Assembly: GCF_020073745.1 (NCBI RefSeq) | Contig: NZ_JAIRAU010000011.1 | Span: 124,001-188,000, forward strand | Direction: 5' to 3' | Source of the DNA: Nannocystis pusilla | GTDB taxonomy: Bacteria > Myxococcota_A > Polyangia > Nannocystales > Nannocystaceae | Length of the DNA: 64,000 nt | Shown: piece after piece, positions 1 through 10,645 of the stretch | Layout of the letters: every line of letters begins with the position of its first letter | Position numbering within the stretch: the first letter of the stretch is position 1 | Notes under the pieces: generated by a model | Seen by the model: the letters and a program-made list of their open reading frames with translations, nothing else | What the model was told of the DNA's origin: nothing | Databases searched by the model: none | Position numbers and translations under genes: made by a program

Positions 1-776
1 CAATGGGCGAGCTCGCCGACCTGCTGACGCGCATGGGCCGGTCTCGCAGCGCCGGCGCGGCGCTCGACCTGCTCGTCCGCGAGGTCGACATCGAGGCCCA
101 GCTGGCCGCGCGCAAGCGGACCGAGGCCGAGCTCGAGCAGGCCGTGGCCGGCTTCGAGGCGGTGCACGCATTGTTGAAGGCGCTCGCCGTCGGCCCGGCC
201 GAGGCCGCGCAGGCGCTCGCCGGGCTCGATCCGCGCGCCGGCCAGCCGCCCGAGAATTGCGTGTGGGTCTCGACGATCCACAAGGCCAAGGGCAAGGAGT
301 GGCGCACCGTGCTGCTGCCGCGCCTGCAGGACGGCCTGTGCCCCGGCGGCCGCCAGGAGCAGGTGCTCGGGACGGTCGATGCGCCCGCGGGCGACGATCC
401 GAGCGACCGGCTCGAGCAGGAGCGGCGGATCTTCTACGTCGGCCTCACCCGCGCCGCCGAGACCGTCTACCTCGAGGCGCCGCCGCACGCGCCGAGCCCA
501 TTCCTCGCCGAGCTCGGCGAGGCCCTCGCCGCCCCGGCGGTGAAGAAGAGCAAGCCGATCGTGCGCAAGCCCGCGGCCGCCGAGAAGAAGCCGGCGCCGT
601 GGAGCTCGGCCGAGGACGCCGCGCTGCAGGAGGCCCACGCGGCCGGCGAATCGCTGGCCGAGCTGGCCGACCGATTCGACCGCAGCGAGAGCGCCGTCGC
701 GGCCCGGCTGGACGTCCTCGACGCCGTCCGCCGGCGCACCGAGGCCCGCCGGCGCCGCCTCGAAGAAGAGGAGTGA
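1..776 (+). CDS. UvrD/Rep-type DNA helicase, C-terminal part (5' end outside window)
   Basis: This is the C-terminal end of a superfamily 1A ATP-dependent DNA helicase; the gene is open at the left edge, with frame set by codons starting at base 3. Helicase motifs V and VI are visible: STIHKAKGKEW near residue 90 of the visible part and RRIFYVGLTRA near residue 140, the latter carrying the arginine finger. Such enzymes unwind DNA in repair and replication restart. After the helicase core comes a basic linker (KKSKPIVRK, AEKKP) and a compact helical tail, residues about 198-236, with a WSSAEDAALQ start and an LAELADRFDRSESAVAARL core. That tail resembles a homeodomain-like or GcrA-like helix-turn-helix, an accessory DNA-binding domain not found in standard UvrD. 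The next gene follows after 235 bases and is not obviously linked. Confidence 0.9.
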   Translation, partial: MGELADLLTRMGRSRSAGAALDLLVREVDIEAQLAARKRTEAELEQAVAGFEAVHALLKALAVGPAEAAQALAGLDPRAGQPPENCVWVSTIHKAKGKEWRTVLLPRLQDGLCPGGRQEQVLGTVDAPAGDDPSDRLEQERRIFYVGLTRAAETVYLEAPPHAPSPFLAELGEALAAPAVKKSKPIVRKPAAAEKKPAPWSSAEDAALQEAHAAGESLAELADRFDRSESAVAARLDVLDAVRRRTEARRRRLEEEE

Positions 777-840
777 GCGGTGATTCGTCGCGCGTGAGCC
801 CGGCGAGTCATGACAATGCGCGCTACTCACATATCTCTTC

Positions 841-850
841 GGACATGTCC
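841..850. repeat. Dispersed GGACATGTCC palindrome
   Basis: A perfect 10-bp palindrome GGACATGTCC lies in the gap before the F420-type oxidoreductase gene, followed by a second CGACATG half. It is a single-arm member of the TGTCC/GGACA repeat family found throughout the window. Confidence 0.6.
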
Positions 851-1011
851 ATGTCGACATGCTTCAAAAGACGTGCATGCATCGCCGAGCCGCCGCCCGT
901 CCGGCGCCCTGCCCGCTCGATCGATCCGGCACTCTCCCATGAGGTGAAGCCGGACGTCGCCTTGCAGGGCTCGCGGCCGATGCTACAAACGAGGCTCTCG
1001 AAGGAGTCGAC

Positions 1012-1737
1012 ATGAAGATCGGTATCATCGGCGCAGGGCACATCGGTGGCGCTTTGGCGGGTCATCTGACGCAGCGCGGTCACCAGGTGAAGGTCGCGAA
1101 CTCGCGCGGCCCTGAGAGCCTCGGCAAGCTCGCCGCGGAGACCGGCGCCACGCCGGTCGACGTGCGCGAGGCGGTCCAGGGCGTCGACGTCGTCGTCATC
1201 TCGATCCCCCAGCGGGCGATCGTCGATCTGCCCGCCGATCTGTTCGCCGGCGTGCCGCCGTCGGTCGTGGTGATCGACACCGGCAATTACTACCCCGAGC
1301 TGCGCGACGGCCGGATCGCCGAGCTCGACGCCGGCACCCTCGACAGCGAGTGGGTGGCGCAGAAGCTGGGCCGCCCGGTGGTCAAGGCCTTCAACAACAT
1401 CATGGCCCGGAGCCTGCGCGAGCGGGGTGGGCCGGCCGGCACCCCGAGCCGGATCGCCCTGTCCGTCGCCGGCGACTCGCAGGAGGCCAAGGCCGTCGTG
1501 CTCCGCCTCATCGACGAGATCGGCTTCGACGGCGTCGACGCCGGCAGCCTGGCCGACTCGTGGCGCCAGCAGCCCGGGACCCCCGCCTACTGCAAGGACC
1601 TCGACCGCGAGGCGCTCACGCGGGCGCTCGCCGCGGCCGACCGCAGCCGGGTGAATGAGTACCGCGCCGAGCAAGATGCGGCGGCGAAGAAATTCTTCGC
1701 CGAGCAGGCGGCCGCGGCGAAGCAAGCCGCCGGCTGA
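1012..1737 (+). CDS. NADPH-dependent F420 reductase-like / NADP oxidoreductase family protein
   Basis: A 241-residue cytoplasmic oxidoreductase with an N-terminal Rossmann fold. The dinucleotide-binding motif GIIGAGHIGG lies at residues 4-13, followed by a VANSRGP loop that in this family contacts the NADP phosphate. The domain matches the F420_oxidored family (NADP oxidoreductase, coenzyme F420-dependent), whose members move hydride between NADP and F420 or act on unknown substrates. Whether this organism uses F420 cannot be told here. The C-terminus (residues 205-241) is a charged, alanine-rich helix. An AAGGAG Shine-Dalgarno at 1001-1006, five bases before the ATG, fixes the start. It appears to be a single-gene transcript. 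Confidence 0.82.
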   Translation: MKIGIIGAGHIGGALAGHLTQRGHQVKVANSRGPESLGKLAAETGATPVDVREAVQGVDVVVISIPQRAIVDLPADLFAGVPPSVVVIDTGNYYPELRDGRIAELDAGTLDSEWVAQKLGRPVVKAFNNIMARSLRERGGPAGTPSRIALSVAGDSQEAKAVVLRLIDEIGFDGVDAGSLADSWRQQPGTPAYCKDLDREALTRALAAADRSRVNEYRAEQDAAAKKFFAEQAAAAKQAAG

Positions 1738-1951
1738 GCGACGCGCGACGAGCGGCGCGTCCACTGCTGGCAGCAGATCGGACAGCTCTCGGCGCGGACG
1801 CGTCGCACGACCATGGTGCCAGCGGCAGAGGCGTCGCGCGCTCGCCGCGGCAGCTCCCACGCGCCTGCCTGCATCGCCCTCCCGCGCATCGGCGGGCGCT
1901 GCGACCGCGCACGCAGGTGTCCCGGTCCTCGCGTGATAGGTTGCCGCCGAC

Positions 1952-3049
1952 ATGCGCGCGCCGCTCCTCGCCCTCGTGCTGCTGCCGTTGCTCGGCGCAG
2001 CCGCGTGCGCCGGCCGCTACCCGAGCGCGCACGCTCGCGTGCGCGAGCTGAGCGCGACCGCCGGGGTTCCGGCGGCGCCGCGCGACTGCCTGGTCGCCAA
2101 CCACGTGCACACGCTGGTCTCCGACCGCTACAGCCACGCCCCGACGGCCGCCAACGAGGCCCGCGCCTACGATCCGGCCGGCCTGCGCGCGGCGATCGCC
2201 GCGTTCGCCGGCGACGGCGTCGACGCGATCGTCGTCACCGATCACAACAGCACTTACGCCCGCTTCGACCCCGCGATCGCCGGCGCGCCGCTGACCGTGA
2301 TCCCCGGCATGGAGTGGACGACGCGCCGCGGACACGCGCTGCAGATCGGCTTCGCCGCGACCAGCCCCGCCGACGCCGCCATGCCCCCGGCGTGGCGCGC
2401 CCGCGTCGTCGCCGACGATTTCCGCCGCATGGTCGTCGAGACGCACCGGCGCGGCGGCCTCGTGATCATCGCGCACCCGCGGGTCCCGTTCCGCACCTGG
2501 CCCGACGACACCTTCGGCGCCGACGGCGTCGAGGTGTGGGGTCTCGACAGTGTGGTGATTCGCAACCGCCAGGCCGTGCGCTGGTGGCACGATCGGCTGC
2601 GCCGCGGCGAACGGCTCGTCGCCGTCGCCGGCACCGACCTGCACCCGGGCGCCTGGCTGCGAGCTCATCGCCGTCCGCTCAATCGCGTGACCGCGGCGAC
2701 CTGCGGCGAGGCCGACGTGCTCGCCGGCCTGCGCGCCGGGCACGTCCTGCTGGTCGACGATCGCGACGCGCCGCGGGTCGTGCTCGAGGCTGACGGCGGC
2801 GCCCGGCCCGGCGACACCGTCGAGCTCGCGGGTCGCGCGGAGGTCGAATTGCAGCTGCGCGTGCTCGCCGGCGCCGGGGCTCGCGTCCGCCTGCTCGGCC
2901 CGGCCGGCGAACTGTTCACGCGCACCCTCGCCGAGCCGGACGCGGCGGTGCGATTGCGGCTGCGCGTGCGTCCCGGCGAGTTCGTGCGCGCCGAGCTGCA
3001 CCGCGGGCGCAGGCCGATCGCGCTGACCAACCCGGTGTACTTCCGCTGA
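1952..3049 (+). CDS. PHP-domain (CehA/McbA-like) metallohydrolase lipoprotein
   Basis: A 365-residue exported protein. The N-terminus is a hydrophobic signal ending in LLGAAAC, so Cys19 is a probable lipidation site, although the lipobox is not canonical. The body is a PHP-type metal-dependent hydrolase: HVHT at 51-54, VTDHNS at 95-100, Glu121 in PGMEW, IIAHP at 172-176 and GTDLHPG at 227-233, together the expected metal ligands. The CehA/McbA subgroup includes phosphoesterases and a carbaryl hydrolase; the real substrate is unknown. Residues after about 270 look like a small beta domain. No Shine-Dalgarno is seen; a TAGGTT hexamer at 1937-1942 ends nine bases before the ATG and may be a promoter -10. 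It converges on the CoA ligase gene across a palindrome. Confidence 0.8.
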   Translation: MRAPLLALVLLPLLGAAACAGRYPSAHARVRELSATAGVPAAPRDCLVANHVHTLVSDRYSHAPTAANEARAYDPAGLRAAIAAFAGDGVDAIVVTDHNSTYARFDPAIAGAPLTVIPGMEWTTRRGHALQIGFAATSPADAAMPPAWRARVVADDFRRMVVETHRRGGLVIIAHPRVPFRTWPDDTFGADGVEVWGLDSVVIRNRQAVRWWHDRLRRGERLVAVAGTDLHPGAWLRAHRRPLNRVTAATCGEADVLAGLRAGHVLLVDDRDAPRVVLEADGGARPGDTVELAGRAEVELQLRVLAGAGARVRLLGPAGELFTRTLAEPDAAVRLRLRVRPGEFVRAELHRGRRPIALTNPVYFR

Positions 3050-3076
3050 CCCGCGGGCATCGCCGCGCTGGGCCGG

Positions 3077-3097
3077 CATGTCCTCGAGGACATGTCC
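3077..3097. terminator. Palindromic TGTCC-TCGA-GGACA element between convergent genes
   Basis: An 18-bp perfect palindrome (3077-3094) is extended on the right into a GGACATGTCC box ending at 3097. It fills the 49-base gap between the stop codons of the PHP lipoprotein and the CoA ligase. The RNA from either strand would fold into a strong GC-rich hairpin with a short loop. No T-tract follows, so it is not a classical intrinsic terminator, but its position suggests a bidirectional 3'-end function. It belongs to the dispersed repeat family. Confidence 0.5.
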
Positions 3098-3098
3098 T

Positions 3099-4661
<1,563 letters not shown>

Positions 4662-4667
4662 TCGCGC

Positions 4668-4673
4668 AGCGTA
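4668..4673 (-). promoter_or_regulatory. TANNNT -10-like hexamer (TACGCT) of the CoA ligase gene
   Basis: Read on the minus strand, GATACGCT is followed by six bases and then the ATG at 4661. With no Shine-Dalgarno present, this spacing would put the transcription start at or next to the start codon, as in leaderless genes. No clear -35 box is visible. Confidence 0.45.
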
Positions 4674-4846
4674 TCAGGTCGCGGGCGTCCCGTCAGGAGC
4701 CTCGTCGCCGCGGCCGGGCCCGCGTCGACCGGCCGCGCTCGCCGACGCGGCCACCGACGCTCGTGCCCCGGAGACACGGCCGACGTGCGATTGGCCGGTT
4801 GCCGTGTTCGACGGAAATGCCCGGCGCCGAGCTGTCCGCTGGCGCC

Positions 4847-5362
4847 TCACTCCGTGTCGTCCTCACATGGCGGTGGCGGAGCGTCGCACCATACTGTCTT
4901 GAACTGCTCGCATTGTGAGCCCACCGGGCCGGGACACGTTTCCAGGTCGTGGACGCAGACGGCCCCGCGGACATAGGTGAATGGTGCCCCGACGGGTTCG
5001 CCCAATTGGATGTCCTGAACAAGGATCTCGTTGCAGCGCTCGCCCGGAGCGATGCGCCAGGCCTCGATACCGCCCTGCCCGGCGTTCGGGAAGCTGACCT
5101 CGATCGATTCGTCGGGTCCACGCTCCCATGCGTACTCTTGCGACTCGAGCGGATTGTTGTCGACCCCGACCCCGCCGAGAAGGAACGCCCCGTCGGCGAG
5201 GATCTCGATCTGACTCACGCCCCAATCGCCCTGGACGTATCCCACGGGCTGCTCCGAGAACGTCCCGAGCATCCACGTGCTCTCGGCGGGCGTGTCCGGC
5301 CCGCACGACGCGGCGATGGACACCGACAGGATGATGGACCGCGCGCACTTTTTCAGATGCAT
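4847..5362 (-). CDS. Hypothetical lipoprotein
   Basis: A 171-residue protein of unknown function. Residues 1-20 form a lipoprotein signal: basic MHLKKCAR, a hydrophobic core and an IAASC lipobox, giving Cys20 as the lipid-modified residue. The mature part is acidic and probably all-beta, with four to six cysteines near the C-terminus (CVHDLETCPG, CEQF, CDAPPPPCE) that could form disulphides outside the cell. A GAAGGTAG sequence just before the ATG supports the start. No family is recognised. It is transcribed away from the pantothenate kinase gene. Confidence 0.7.
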   Translation of the reverse strand: MHLKKCARSIILSVSIAASCGPDTPAESTWMLGTFSEQPVGYVQGDWGVSQIEILADGAFLLGGVGVDNNPLESQEYAWERGPDESIEVSFPNAGQGGIEAWRIAPGERCNEILVQDIQLGEPVGAPFTYVRGAVCVHDLETCPGPVGSQCEQFKTVWCDAPPPPCEDDTE

Positions 5363-5804
5363 GAGACTACCTTCGTCGACGTCGTGGTGGCTCCGCGGCT
5401 GCCACGCAAGACGGCGTCAACCTGGTGAGATCCGCTCACCACCCTAGCGTTGGTGCCGGCAGCCATCAAGACGCCATCGACGCGCTGCCGGACTGAGCCG
5501 GCGTCTCCGTCCGGATCGCCAACAGCGCGCACGAAGTGCCGCACGACCCCGTCGCGGCCGTCGTATTGGTGACGACCGGCGGCTTGCCAAGCGCGATCGT
5601 CGTGCTGCGGCAATCACGGCAGCATCGATTGACGCCGCGCCGGGCTCAATGCGCATACTCGGGGCCAATGATGTCACCGCCCGCGCCCGTCGAGCCCGGC
5701 CGCGCAGCCGTTTGCCACCCCACGCCCGCGTGAACTCGCTCACAGGGCATCCCCGCGAATGGGCGCCCTGGGCCCGCCCGCGCGTGTGTGCGAGACTGCG
5801 GCGA
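5363..5804. other. 442-base divergent intergenic region, no gene recognised
   Basis: This gap separates the divergent starts of the lipoprotein (minus) and coaA (plus), so it should hold both promoters. Short open frames on both strands lack ribosome-binding sites, signal sequences and recognisable domains and look like GC-rich read-through. No consensus -35/-10 pair or inverted repeat stands out. Confidence 0.5.
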
Positions 5805-6746
5805 ATGACCTCGAGGGCCCCCTTCGCCACCTTCGACCGCGGCGCGTGGGCACGGCTGCGCGACCAGACCCCGCTCACGCTGAGCGAGGCCGACCTCGAC
5901 GCGTTGCGCGGCATCAACGAGGCGCTGTCGCTGGCGGAGGTGCAGGAGATCTGGCTGCCGGTGACGCGCCTGCTCAACCTGCGCTTCGCGGCCCTGCGCG
6001 AGCTCCGGCGCGTCACCCAGACCTTCCTCGGCCAGGCCACCGACGGCCCGCCCTCGCCGTTCATCCTCGGGCTCGCGGGCAGCGTCGCCGTCGGCAAGAG
6101 CACCGCCGGGCGCGTGCTGCAGACGATCCTCTCGCGCTGGCCCGAGCACCCGCGGGTCGACCTCGTCACCACCGACGGCTTTCTCTACCCCAACGCCGAG
6201 CTGGCCGCGCGCGGGATCCTCCAGCGCAAGGGCTTCCCCGAGAGCTACGACCTGCGCCGGCTCATGCGCTTCGTCGCCGACGTCCGCGAGGGCGCCGAGG
6301 AGGTGGCCGCGCCGGTCTACTCGCACCTGATCTACGACATCGTCCCCGACGAGCGGCAGCGCGTGCGTCGGCCCGACATCCTCATCCTCGAGGGCCTCAA
6401 CGTGCTCCAGCGCGGCCACCACGCCACCGGCCGCAAGGGCGTGTACATCTCCGACTACTTCGACTTCTCGATCTACATCGACGCCGACGAGTCGGCGATC
6501 CGCGAGTGGTTCTTCCAGCGGTTCCGCCGCCTGCGCGAGACCGCCTTCCGCGACCCGCACTCGTACTTCCACAAGTACGCCGGCATGCCCGAGGCCAGCG
6601 CGATGCAGCTGGCCCACACGGTGTGGGACACGATCAACGGCGTCAACCTGCGCCAGAACATCGCCCCCACCCGCGATCGCGCCGACCTCATCCTCGAGAA
6701 GGCCGCCGACCACACGGTCCAGCGCGTCCGCCTGCGCGTCGGCTGA
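5805..6746 (+). CDS. coaA: Type I pantothenate kinase
   Basis: A 313-residue enzyme for the first committed step of coenzyme A synthesis, ATP-dependent phosphorylation of pantothenate. The P-loop GSVAVGKST is at residues 92-100, and the family sequences [27 protein letters not shown] and ILEGLNVLQ are all present in order. The length matches the E. coli enzyme (about 316 residues). The open frame continues upstream to 5649, but the extra 52 residues are arginine-rich and unlike the family, so the ATG at 5805 was chosen. Type I enzymes are usually inhibited by CoA. No obvious Shine-Dalgarno and no CoA-pathway neighbours are present, so it is probably monocistronic. Confidence 0.95.
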   Translation: MTSRAPFATFDRGAWARLRDQTPLTLSEADLDALRGINEALSLAEVQEIWLPVTRLLNLRFAALRELRRVTQTFLGQATDGPPSPFILGLAGSVAVGKSTAGRVLQTILSRWPEHPRVDLVTTDGFLYPNAELAARGILQRKGFPESYDLRRLMRFVADVREGAEEVAAPVYSHLIYDIVPDERQRVRRPDILILEGLNVLQRGHHATGRKGVYISDYFDFSIYIDADESAIREWFFQRFRRLRETAFRDPHSYFHKYAGMPEASAMQLAHTVWDTINGVNLRQNIAPTRDRADLILEKAADHTVQRVRLRVG

Positions 6747-6900
6747 CCGGCCCCGACGGCCGTCACCGACCCGGAGCTACGGTTGGCCCGTGATCGACGT
6801 CGGCCGCACAGTCCATAGCGCGAGGCTGTCGAGCTGGATTTGCTGTTCAGGGGTCGAGGCCATGGTCAACGACCTGGTGGCCTTCTTCGGCTGGGAAGAG

Positions 6901-7116
6901 CTACCCGATCACGCCGCCGGTGAGCTCGGAGATGCTCTTGCCGGTCACGACGGAGACCAGGCTGAGGCCCCAGAGCACGACCAGCGCCAGCAGCAGCAGC
7001 GGCTTGTAGACGATGTATTCGCCGCGACGCTTGCGCATGATGGCGATCTGCAAGCCAAACCCCAGCAGCATCAACGTGGTGAACCCAAGCAACAAGTACG
7101 AGACATCGGCGGACAT
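6901..7116 (-). CDS. Small two-helix membrane protein
   Basis: A 70-residue protein starting MSADVSYLLLG. It has two hydrophobic segments, residues about 6-27 and 38-58, separated by a short basic loop (RKRRGEY), so both termini are probably outside and the loop inside. No family was recognised. A longer start at 7155 would add 13 basic residues and spoil the hydrophobic N-terminus, so the inner ATG is preferred. It stands alone between coaA and the ABC-system genes. It could be an accessory or stress-related membrane peptide, but nothing in the sequence says which. Confidence 0.55.
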   Translation of the reverse strand: MSADVSYLLLGFTTLMLLGFGLQIAIMRKRRGEYIVYKPLLLLALVVLWGLSLVSVVTGKSISELTGGVIG

Positions 7117-7287
7117 GGCTCGGTGAGTAGCACGTCGCAGCGTGCGCGAAGGCATCCGCAGCGGTGATCTTCTTCACGACTCAAATCAGCACAGACAGCG
7201 CGACTGACCCCCGCCTGATCCGTCTGGGTATCCCTCTCACACTCTCGCCGAACGCCGGAGCGCGGCAGCACGAGGCTGACGGCCCCG

Positions 7288-8538
7288 CTACCGCGGCGCG
7301 GCCCACATGCGGTGCATCGTCGGTCCGACCGCGACCACGTAGATGCAACAATAGGCGAGGCCCGCCGCGTAGGCCGCGAGCTCGCGCCAGTCGATCCCCT
7401 CCTGGCCTGCCGCCATGAACGACGGCAGGCCGAGGCACACGAATCCCGGGTCGTCCCCGCTTGCGGGCGCGCTCAGCCACAGCGCCGCGACCGGCAGCAG
7501 CGGCGCCACGATCAGCGCGGTGGCGAATGTGAACAGCACCAATTGCGGCGGCGCCTTGCGCCACGCGGCCAGCGGCGCGCCGACGATCGCCACGACCGAC
7601 ACGACCAGCAGGCTCCACACCCACGGGCCGCGCGCGAGCCAGCCGCCGGGCACCCAGCCGACGGCCGTCAGCGAGTGGACGACGAAGAACAGCCCGAGCC
7701 AGATGGCAGGGCGCACGGCGATCCGCCGCGCCCCGGCCCATAGCGCCAGGAACGGCACCACCACCGCGCCGCAGGTCAGCAGGTACATCAACGCGCGCAG
7801 CGACGGGCGGGGGAACACGCGCTCGATCGCGTAGAGGTGGAGCTGCTCGATGCGGCGGATGTCCTCGTTCGGGCTGCTCGCCGCCGCGTCGTGGCAATGG
7901 ACGCCGATCCACCGCTCGCTGCGCGCCGCCGCCGGCCAGCTCGCGCGCGCCGGCCGGCTCGCCGCGTCGCCGCGCTCGCGCGTCCTCGCGGCCTCGACCA
8001 GGCGCGACGCTCGCTCGCGCAGGCGCGCGATCGGCGGCGCGTCGGCGCTCGGCTCGGCCAGGCAGCGCTCGCTCGCGTGGACGATCGCCGTCGCCACGCC
8101 GACGTTCTCCGCCGCGGCCGCGATCCGGACCGCGCGCGCGCGCAGGCCGGCGTCGACGACGACCGACGGGAGCAGCACGGCGACCGCGCACAGCAGGCGG
8201 AGCAGCGCGAGCGAGGCGATCCAGCGCCGCGACGGCGCGGCGAACGACACCAGCACGCCTCGCTGGTCGCGGACCCACAGCACGATCACCAGCACCGACG
8301 CGAACACCAGCGGCGACACGAGGGCGTCGAGCGAGCGCACCGGGGCGTCGGCGTCGATCCGCGACAGCTCGACGATCGCCGCCCCCGCCAGGCACGTCGC
8401 CAGGCTCACCGGCGCGATCCAGTGCGCCCGCGTCTGCCACAGCTCGAGGTGGCAGACGAGGAAGTGGCGGTCGTATCGCCGCAGGGCGCGACGCGCCGCC
8501 CCGGCCGCGTCTCCCAGTCGCTGCGCCGCGGCCCTCAC
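7288..8538 (-). CDS. Multi-pass membrane protein of a death-like-domain ABC system
   Basis: A 416-residue integral membrane protein with about eight hydrophobic segments near residues 41-58, 74-90, 109-128, 248-267, 278-296, 306-322, 334-354 and 388-405. A large soluble loop (about 130-245) between the third and fourth carries many charged residues and a CHD motif. The start is a GTG at 8538 that overlaps the stop of the upstream ABC ATPase (GTGA overlap), so the two are translationally coupled and very likely form one complex. The open frame continues far upstream but would run inside the ATPase gene in the wrong frame. It does not match a standard permease family by eye; it could be a transporter permease or a membrane effector. 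Confidence 0.7.
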   Translation of the reverse strand: MRAAAQRLGDAAGAARRALRRYDRHFLVCHLELWQTRAHWIAPVSLATCLAGAAIVELSRIDADAPVRSLDALVSPLVFASVLVIVLWVRDQRGVLVSFAAPSRRWIASLALLRLLCAVAVLLPSVVVDAGLRARAVRIAAAAENVGVATAIVHASERCLAEPSADAPPIARLRERASRLVEAARTRERGDAASRPARASWPAAARSERWIGVHCHDAAASSPNEDIRRIEQLHLYAIERVFPRPSLRALMYLLTCGAVVVPFLALWAGARRIAVRPAIWLGLFFVVHSLTAVGWVPGGWLARGPWVWSLLVVSVVAIVGAPLAAWRKAPPQLVLFTFATALIVAPLLPVAALWLSAPASGDDPGFVCLGLPSFMAAGQEGIDWRELAAYAAGLAYCCIYVVAVGPTMHRMWAAPR

Positions 8539-10373
8539 GGTCGGTCTCCCCAGAACATGCGAAGGTGCGACGCGCTGATGTCGCGGAAGTAACTCGGCGG
8601 CTGACCGCCCGCGGACAGCAGCTCGAGCACCGCCCCGCGCGAGACGTCGCGGCCGACGCGGAGCAGCGTCACGCTCTCGCGCTGGCGCAGGCACCCGGGC
8701 CCGAACGCCGCGGTCAGACGGTCGCAGGTGGCGTCGTCGAGCCGGCCGCCGATCTCGAACAGCGCGCCGCGGCGCGCCTGCTCGAGGTCGAGGACCGCGC
8801 CGTGGAACCACACCCCGCCGTCGTCGCGCAGGCCGACCACGTCGTCGGCGATCGCCTCGAGCTCGGGGATGTGCTGCGAGCTCACCACCGCCGCGAGGCA
8901 CAGCGACGAGCTCGAGACGATGTCGCGCAGGTCCTGCAGCAGCCACTGCTGCGCCCGCGGGTCGAGGGCGACCAGCGGCTCGTCGATCAGCAGGAGGCGC
9001 GGCCGGCCGACCAGCGCCCGCGCCAGCGCGACCCGCGCCTGCAAGCTGCGCGACAGCTCGCCCCAGCGGGCCGTGCGGCGATTCGCCAGACCGAGCCGCT
9101 CGAGCCAGAAGTCGACCGCGTCGCGGTTCTCGTCGCCCTCGATGCCACAAGCGCCGGCCCACGCGTGCAGGTGATCGGCCAGCTGCTCGCGCCACTGCGG
9201 CAGGCGTTGCGGCACGTGGGCGACCTGCGAGCGCACCGCGGGCCAGTCGATCTCGCGGCCCTGCGCCGGGTCGAGCTGGGGGTACGCGAGCATGCCGTCG
9301 TCGACGCGCCGCTCGCCGGCGAGGACGCGCAGGAGGCTGGTCTTGCCGGCCCCGTTGCCGCCGACCACCCCGACGATGGTCCGCGGAAACACCGTCAGCG
9401 ACACGTCCCTGAGCACCTGCGGGCCGCCCCGGCGATAGCGCAGCGACAGCGACGCGGCGCGGACCAGCGGCTCGTACTCCCGCGCGGCCTCGGCCTCCGG
9501 CACCGGCCGGCCCGCGCCGTCGAGCGGGGCCGTCAGCCACAGCCCGCCCGAGCCCGGCGCCGCGCCGGCGACGATGTCGTCGGTGAGCGCCAGGATCGCC
9601 TGCAGCAAGTCCGTCCACTCGCGCTGCTCGCCGACTTCGAGCCTGCCCCCGAGGACATGTCTCGAACGCCATATGCCGGCGCGGACCGACAGCTCGATCG
9701 CCCGCCGCCGCACCGCCGGGCCGGCGAACCGCTCGGCCAGGTCGAGCAGGCGCAGCGCCGCGCGCTTGCCGTCGGCCCGGCGCACGTGCGCCTCGATCTC
9801 CTCGCGCAGCCGGCCCGCCTCGGGGTGGACCGCCGCGGCCTCGCCGATCTCGGCGGCGTCGAGGCTGCGCGCGCTCATCGACGCGGCGACGCTGGTGAGC
9901 CGGCGCGTGATCGCGTCGCGGCCCGCCTCGCTCGGCTCGGCCCGCTCGCCGGCCTCGCGCTGCCAGCGGTGGAGGTCGGCCACCGCCAGGTTGAGCTCGT
10001 GGCGGTCGCCCGCGGTCGACGGGCGCGCGCGCTCGAGCTCCGTCAATTTGCGCTCCGCCGCGGCGTCCTGGCCGGCGGACAGCAGGCTGGCGACCGCGAA
10101 CGCCTCCGGCGCGCCGCTCGGCCCCGCGACCTCGCGGAGCGGCTCGGCGAGGTCGGGCCGGGCCGCTGCCAGGTGGACGAGGAACGCCGGGCCGAGCGAG
10201 CCGCGCTCCAGCACCGCCAGCGCGTCGTCGATCAGCGCCTCGCCGTCGCCGGCCGGATCGCGCGCGCGGGCCCGCAGCACGCCGTCGGCGGCCGGGAATT
10301 CCGCGAGCACGCGCCGCAGCTCCTCCGGCGCCAGCGCGTCGCGCAGCAGCACCCGCAGCAGCTCGACGTTCAC
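8535..10373 (-). CDS. ABC ATPase with N-terminal death-like/effector-associated-type domain
   Basis: A 612-residue protein starting at a GTG with GGAGG seven bases upstream. Residues 1-85 form a compact helical domain (LLRVLLRDALAPEELRRVL, then ALAVLERGSL and ARPDLAEPL) that resembles effector-associated or death-like adaptor domains, especially the type with an EELRR helix and an LERRG..L..L...RPD motif. Residues 90-300 are alpha-helical repeats. Residues 305-520 are an ABC ATPase: Walker A GGNGAGKTS 338-346, Q-loop VPQR, a degenerate signature LSRSL (usually LSGGQ) 440-444, Walker B LLLIDEP 460-466, D-loop ALDP. The downstream membrane protein overlaps its stop, and a small coiled-coil gene and a Ser/Thr kinase lie upstream. 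ABC assignment is secure; the N-terminal assignment is by pattern only. Confidence 0.85.
   Translation of the reverse strand: MNVELLRVLLRDALAPEELRRVLAEFPAADGVLRARARDPAGDGEALIDDALAVLERGSLGPAFLVHLAAARPDLAEPLREVAGPSGAPEAFAVASLLSAGQDAAAERKLTELERARPSTAGDRHELNLAVADLHRWQREAGERAEPSEAGRDAITRRLTSVAASMSARSLDAAEIGEAAAVHPEAGRLREEIEAHVRRADGKRAALRLLDLAERFAGPAVRRRAIELSVRAGIWRSRHVLGGRLEVGEQREWTDLLQAILALTDDIVAGAAPGSGGLWLTAPLDGAGRPVPEAEAAREYEPLVRAASLSLRYRRGGPQVLRDVSLTVFPRTIVGVVGGNGAGKTSLLRVLAGERRVDDGMLAYPQLDPAQGREIDWPAVRSQVAHVPQRLPQWREQLADHLHAWAGACGIEGDENRDAVDFWLERLGLANRRTARWGELSRSLQARVALARALVGRPRLLLIDEPLVALDPRAQQWLLQDLRDIVSSSSLCLAAVVSSQHIPELEAIADDVVGLRDDGGVWFHGAVLDLEQARRGALFEIGGRLDDATCDRLTAAFGPGCLRQRESVTLLRVGRDVSRGAVLELLSAGGQPPSYFRDISASHLRMFWGDRP
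9653..9662. repeat. Dispersed palindrome inside the ABC gene
   Basis: GGACATGTCT lies in the linker between the helical and ABC domains (the stretch encoding SRHVLGG). It is an imperfect member of the GGACATGTCC family placed in a poorly constrained part of the coding sequence. Confidence 0.4.
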
Positions 10374-10645
10374 GGCGCGCCTCCGCGGGCGCGACGACGC
10401 CCGACGACGGGGCCCATCGCCCGACGTCGCCGCGCGCACGCCGGATGGTTCACGCGCATCTCTCGCCGTGAGAACGGAAGCATGCCATTTCGCCCGACTC
10501 GCCTCGAATGGGCCGACTTCGTGGCCGCGCAAGCCGATCGCTCGCGCCTCGGCGCCGGGCGTATCCGCGCCGGCGCTCGCCGCCGCCGCGAGATCCGGGC
10601 CGCAGCGAGCGCCGGCAGGCCCTCCTGGCGGCGAGGACCACGCGA

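Noticed and set aside
841..850. GGACATGTCC as a regulator binding site such as a LexA or p53-like box
   Set aside because: The decamer matches a eukaryotic p53 half-site by coincidence and not a myxobacterial LexA box that I know. Its presence within coding genes and as part of larger compensated hairpins fits a structural repeat better.
5353..5733. Short frames of 86 and 65 codons between the lipoprotein and coaA
   Set aside because: One overlaps the lipoprotein start and neither has a ribosome-binding site or recognisable sequence; they are treated as chance.
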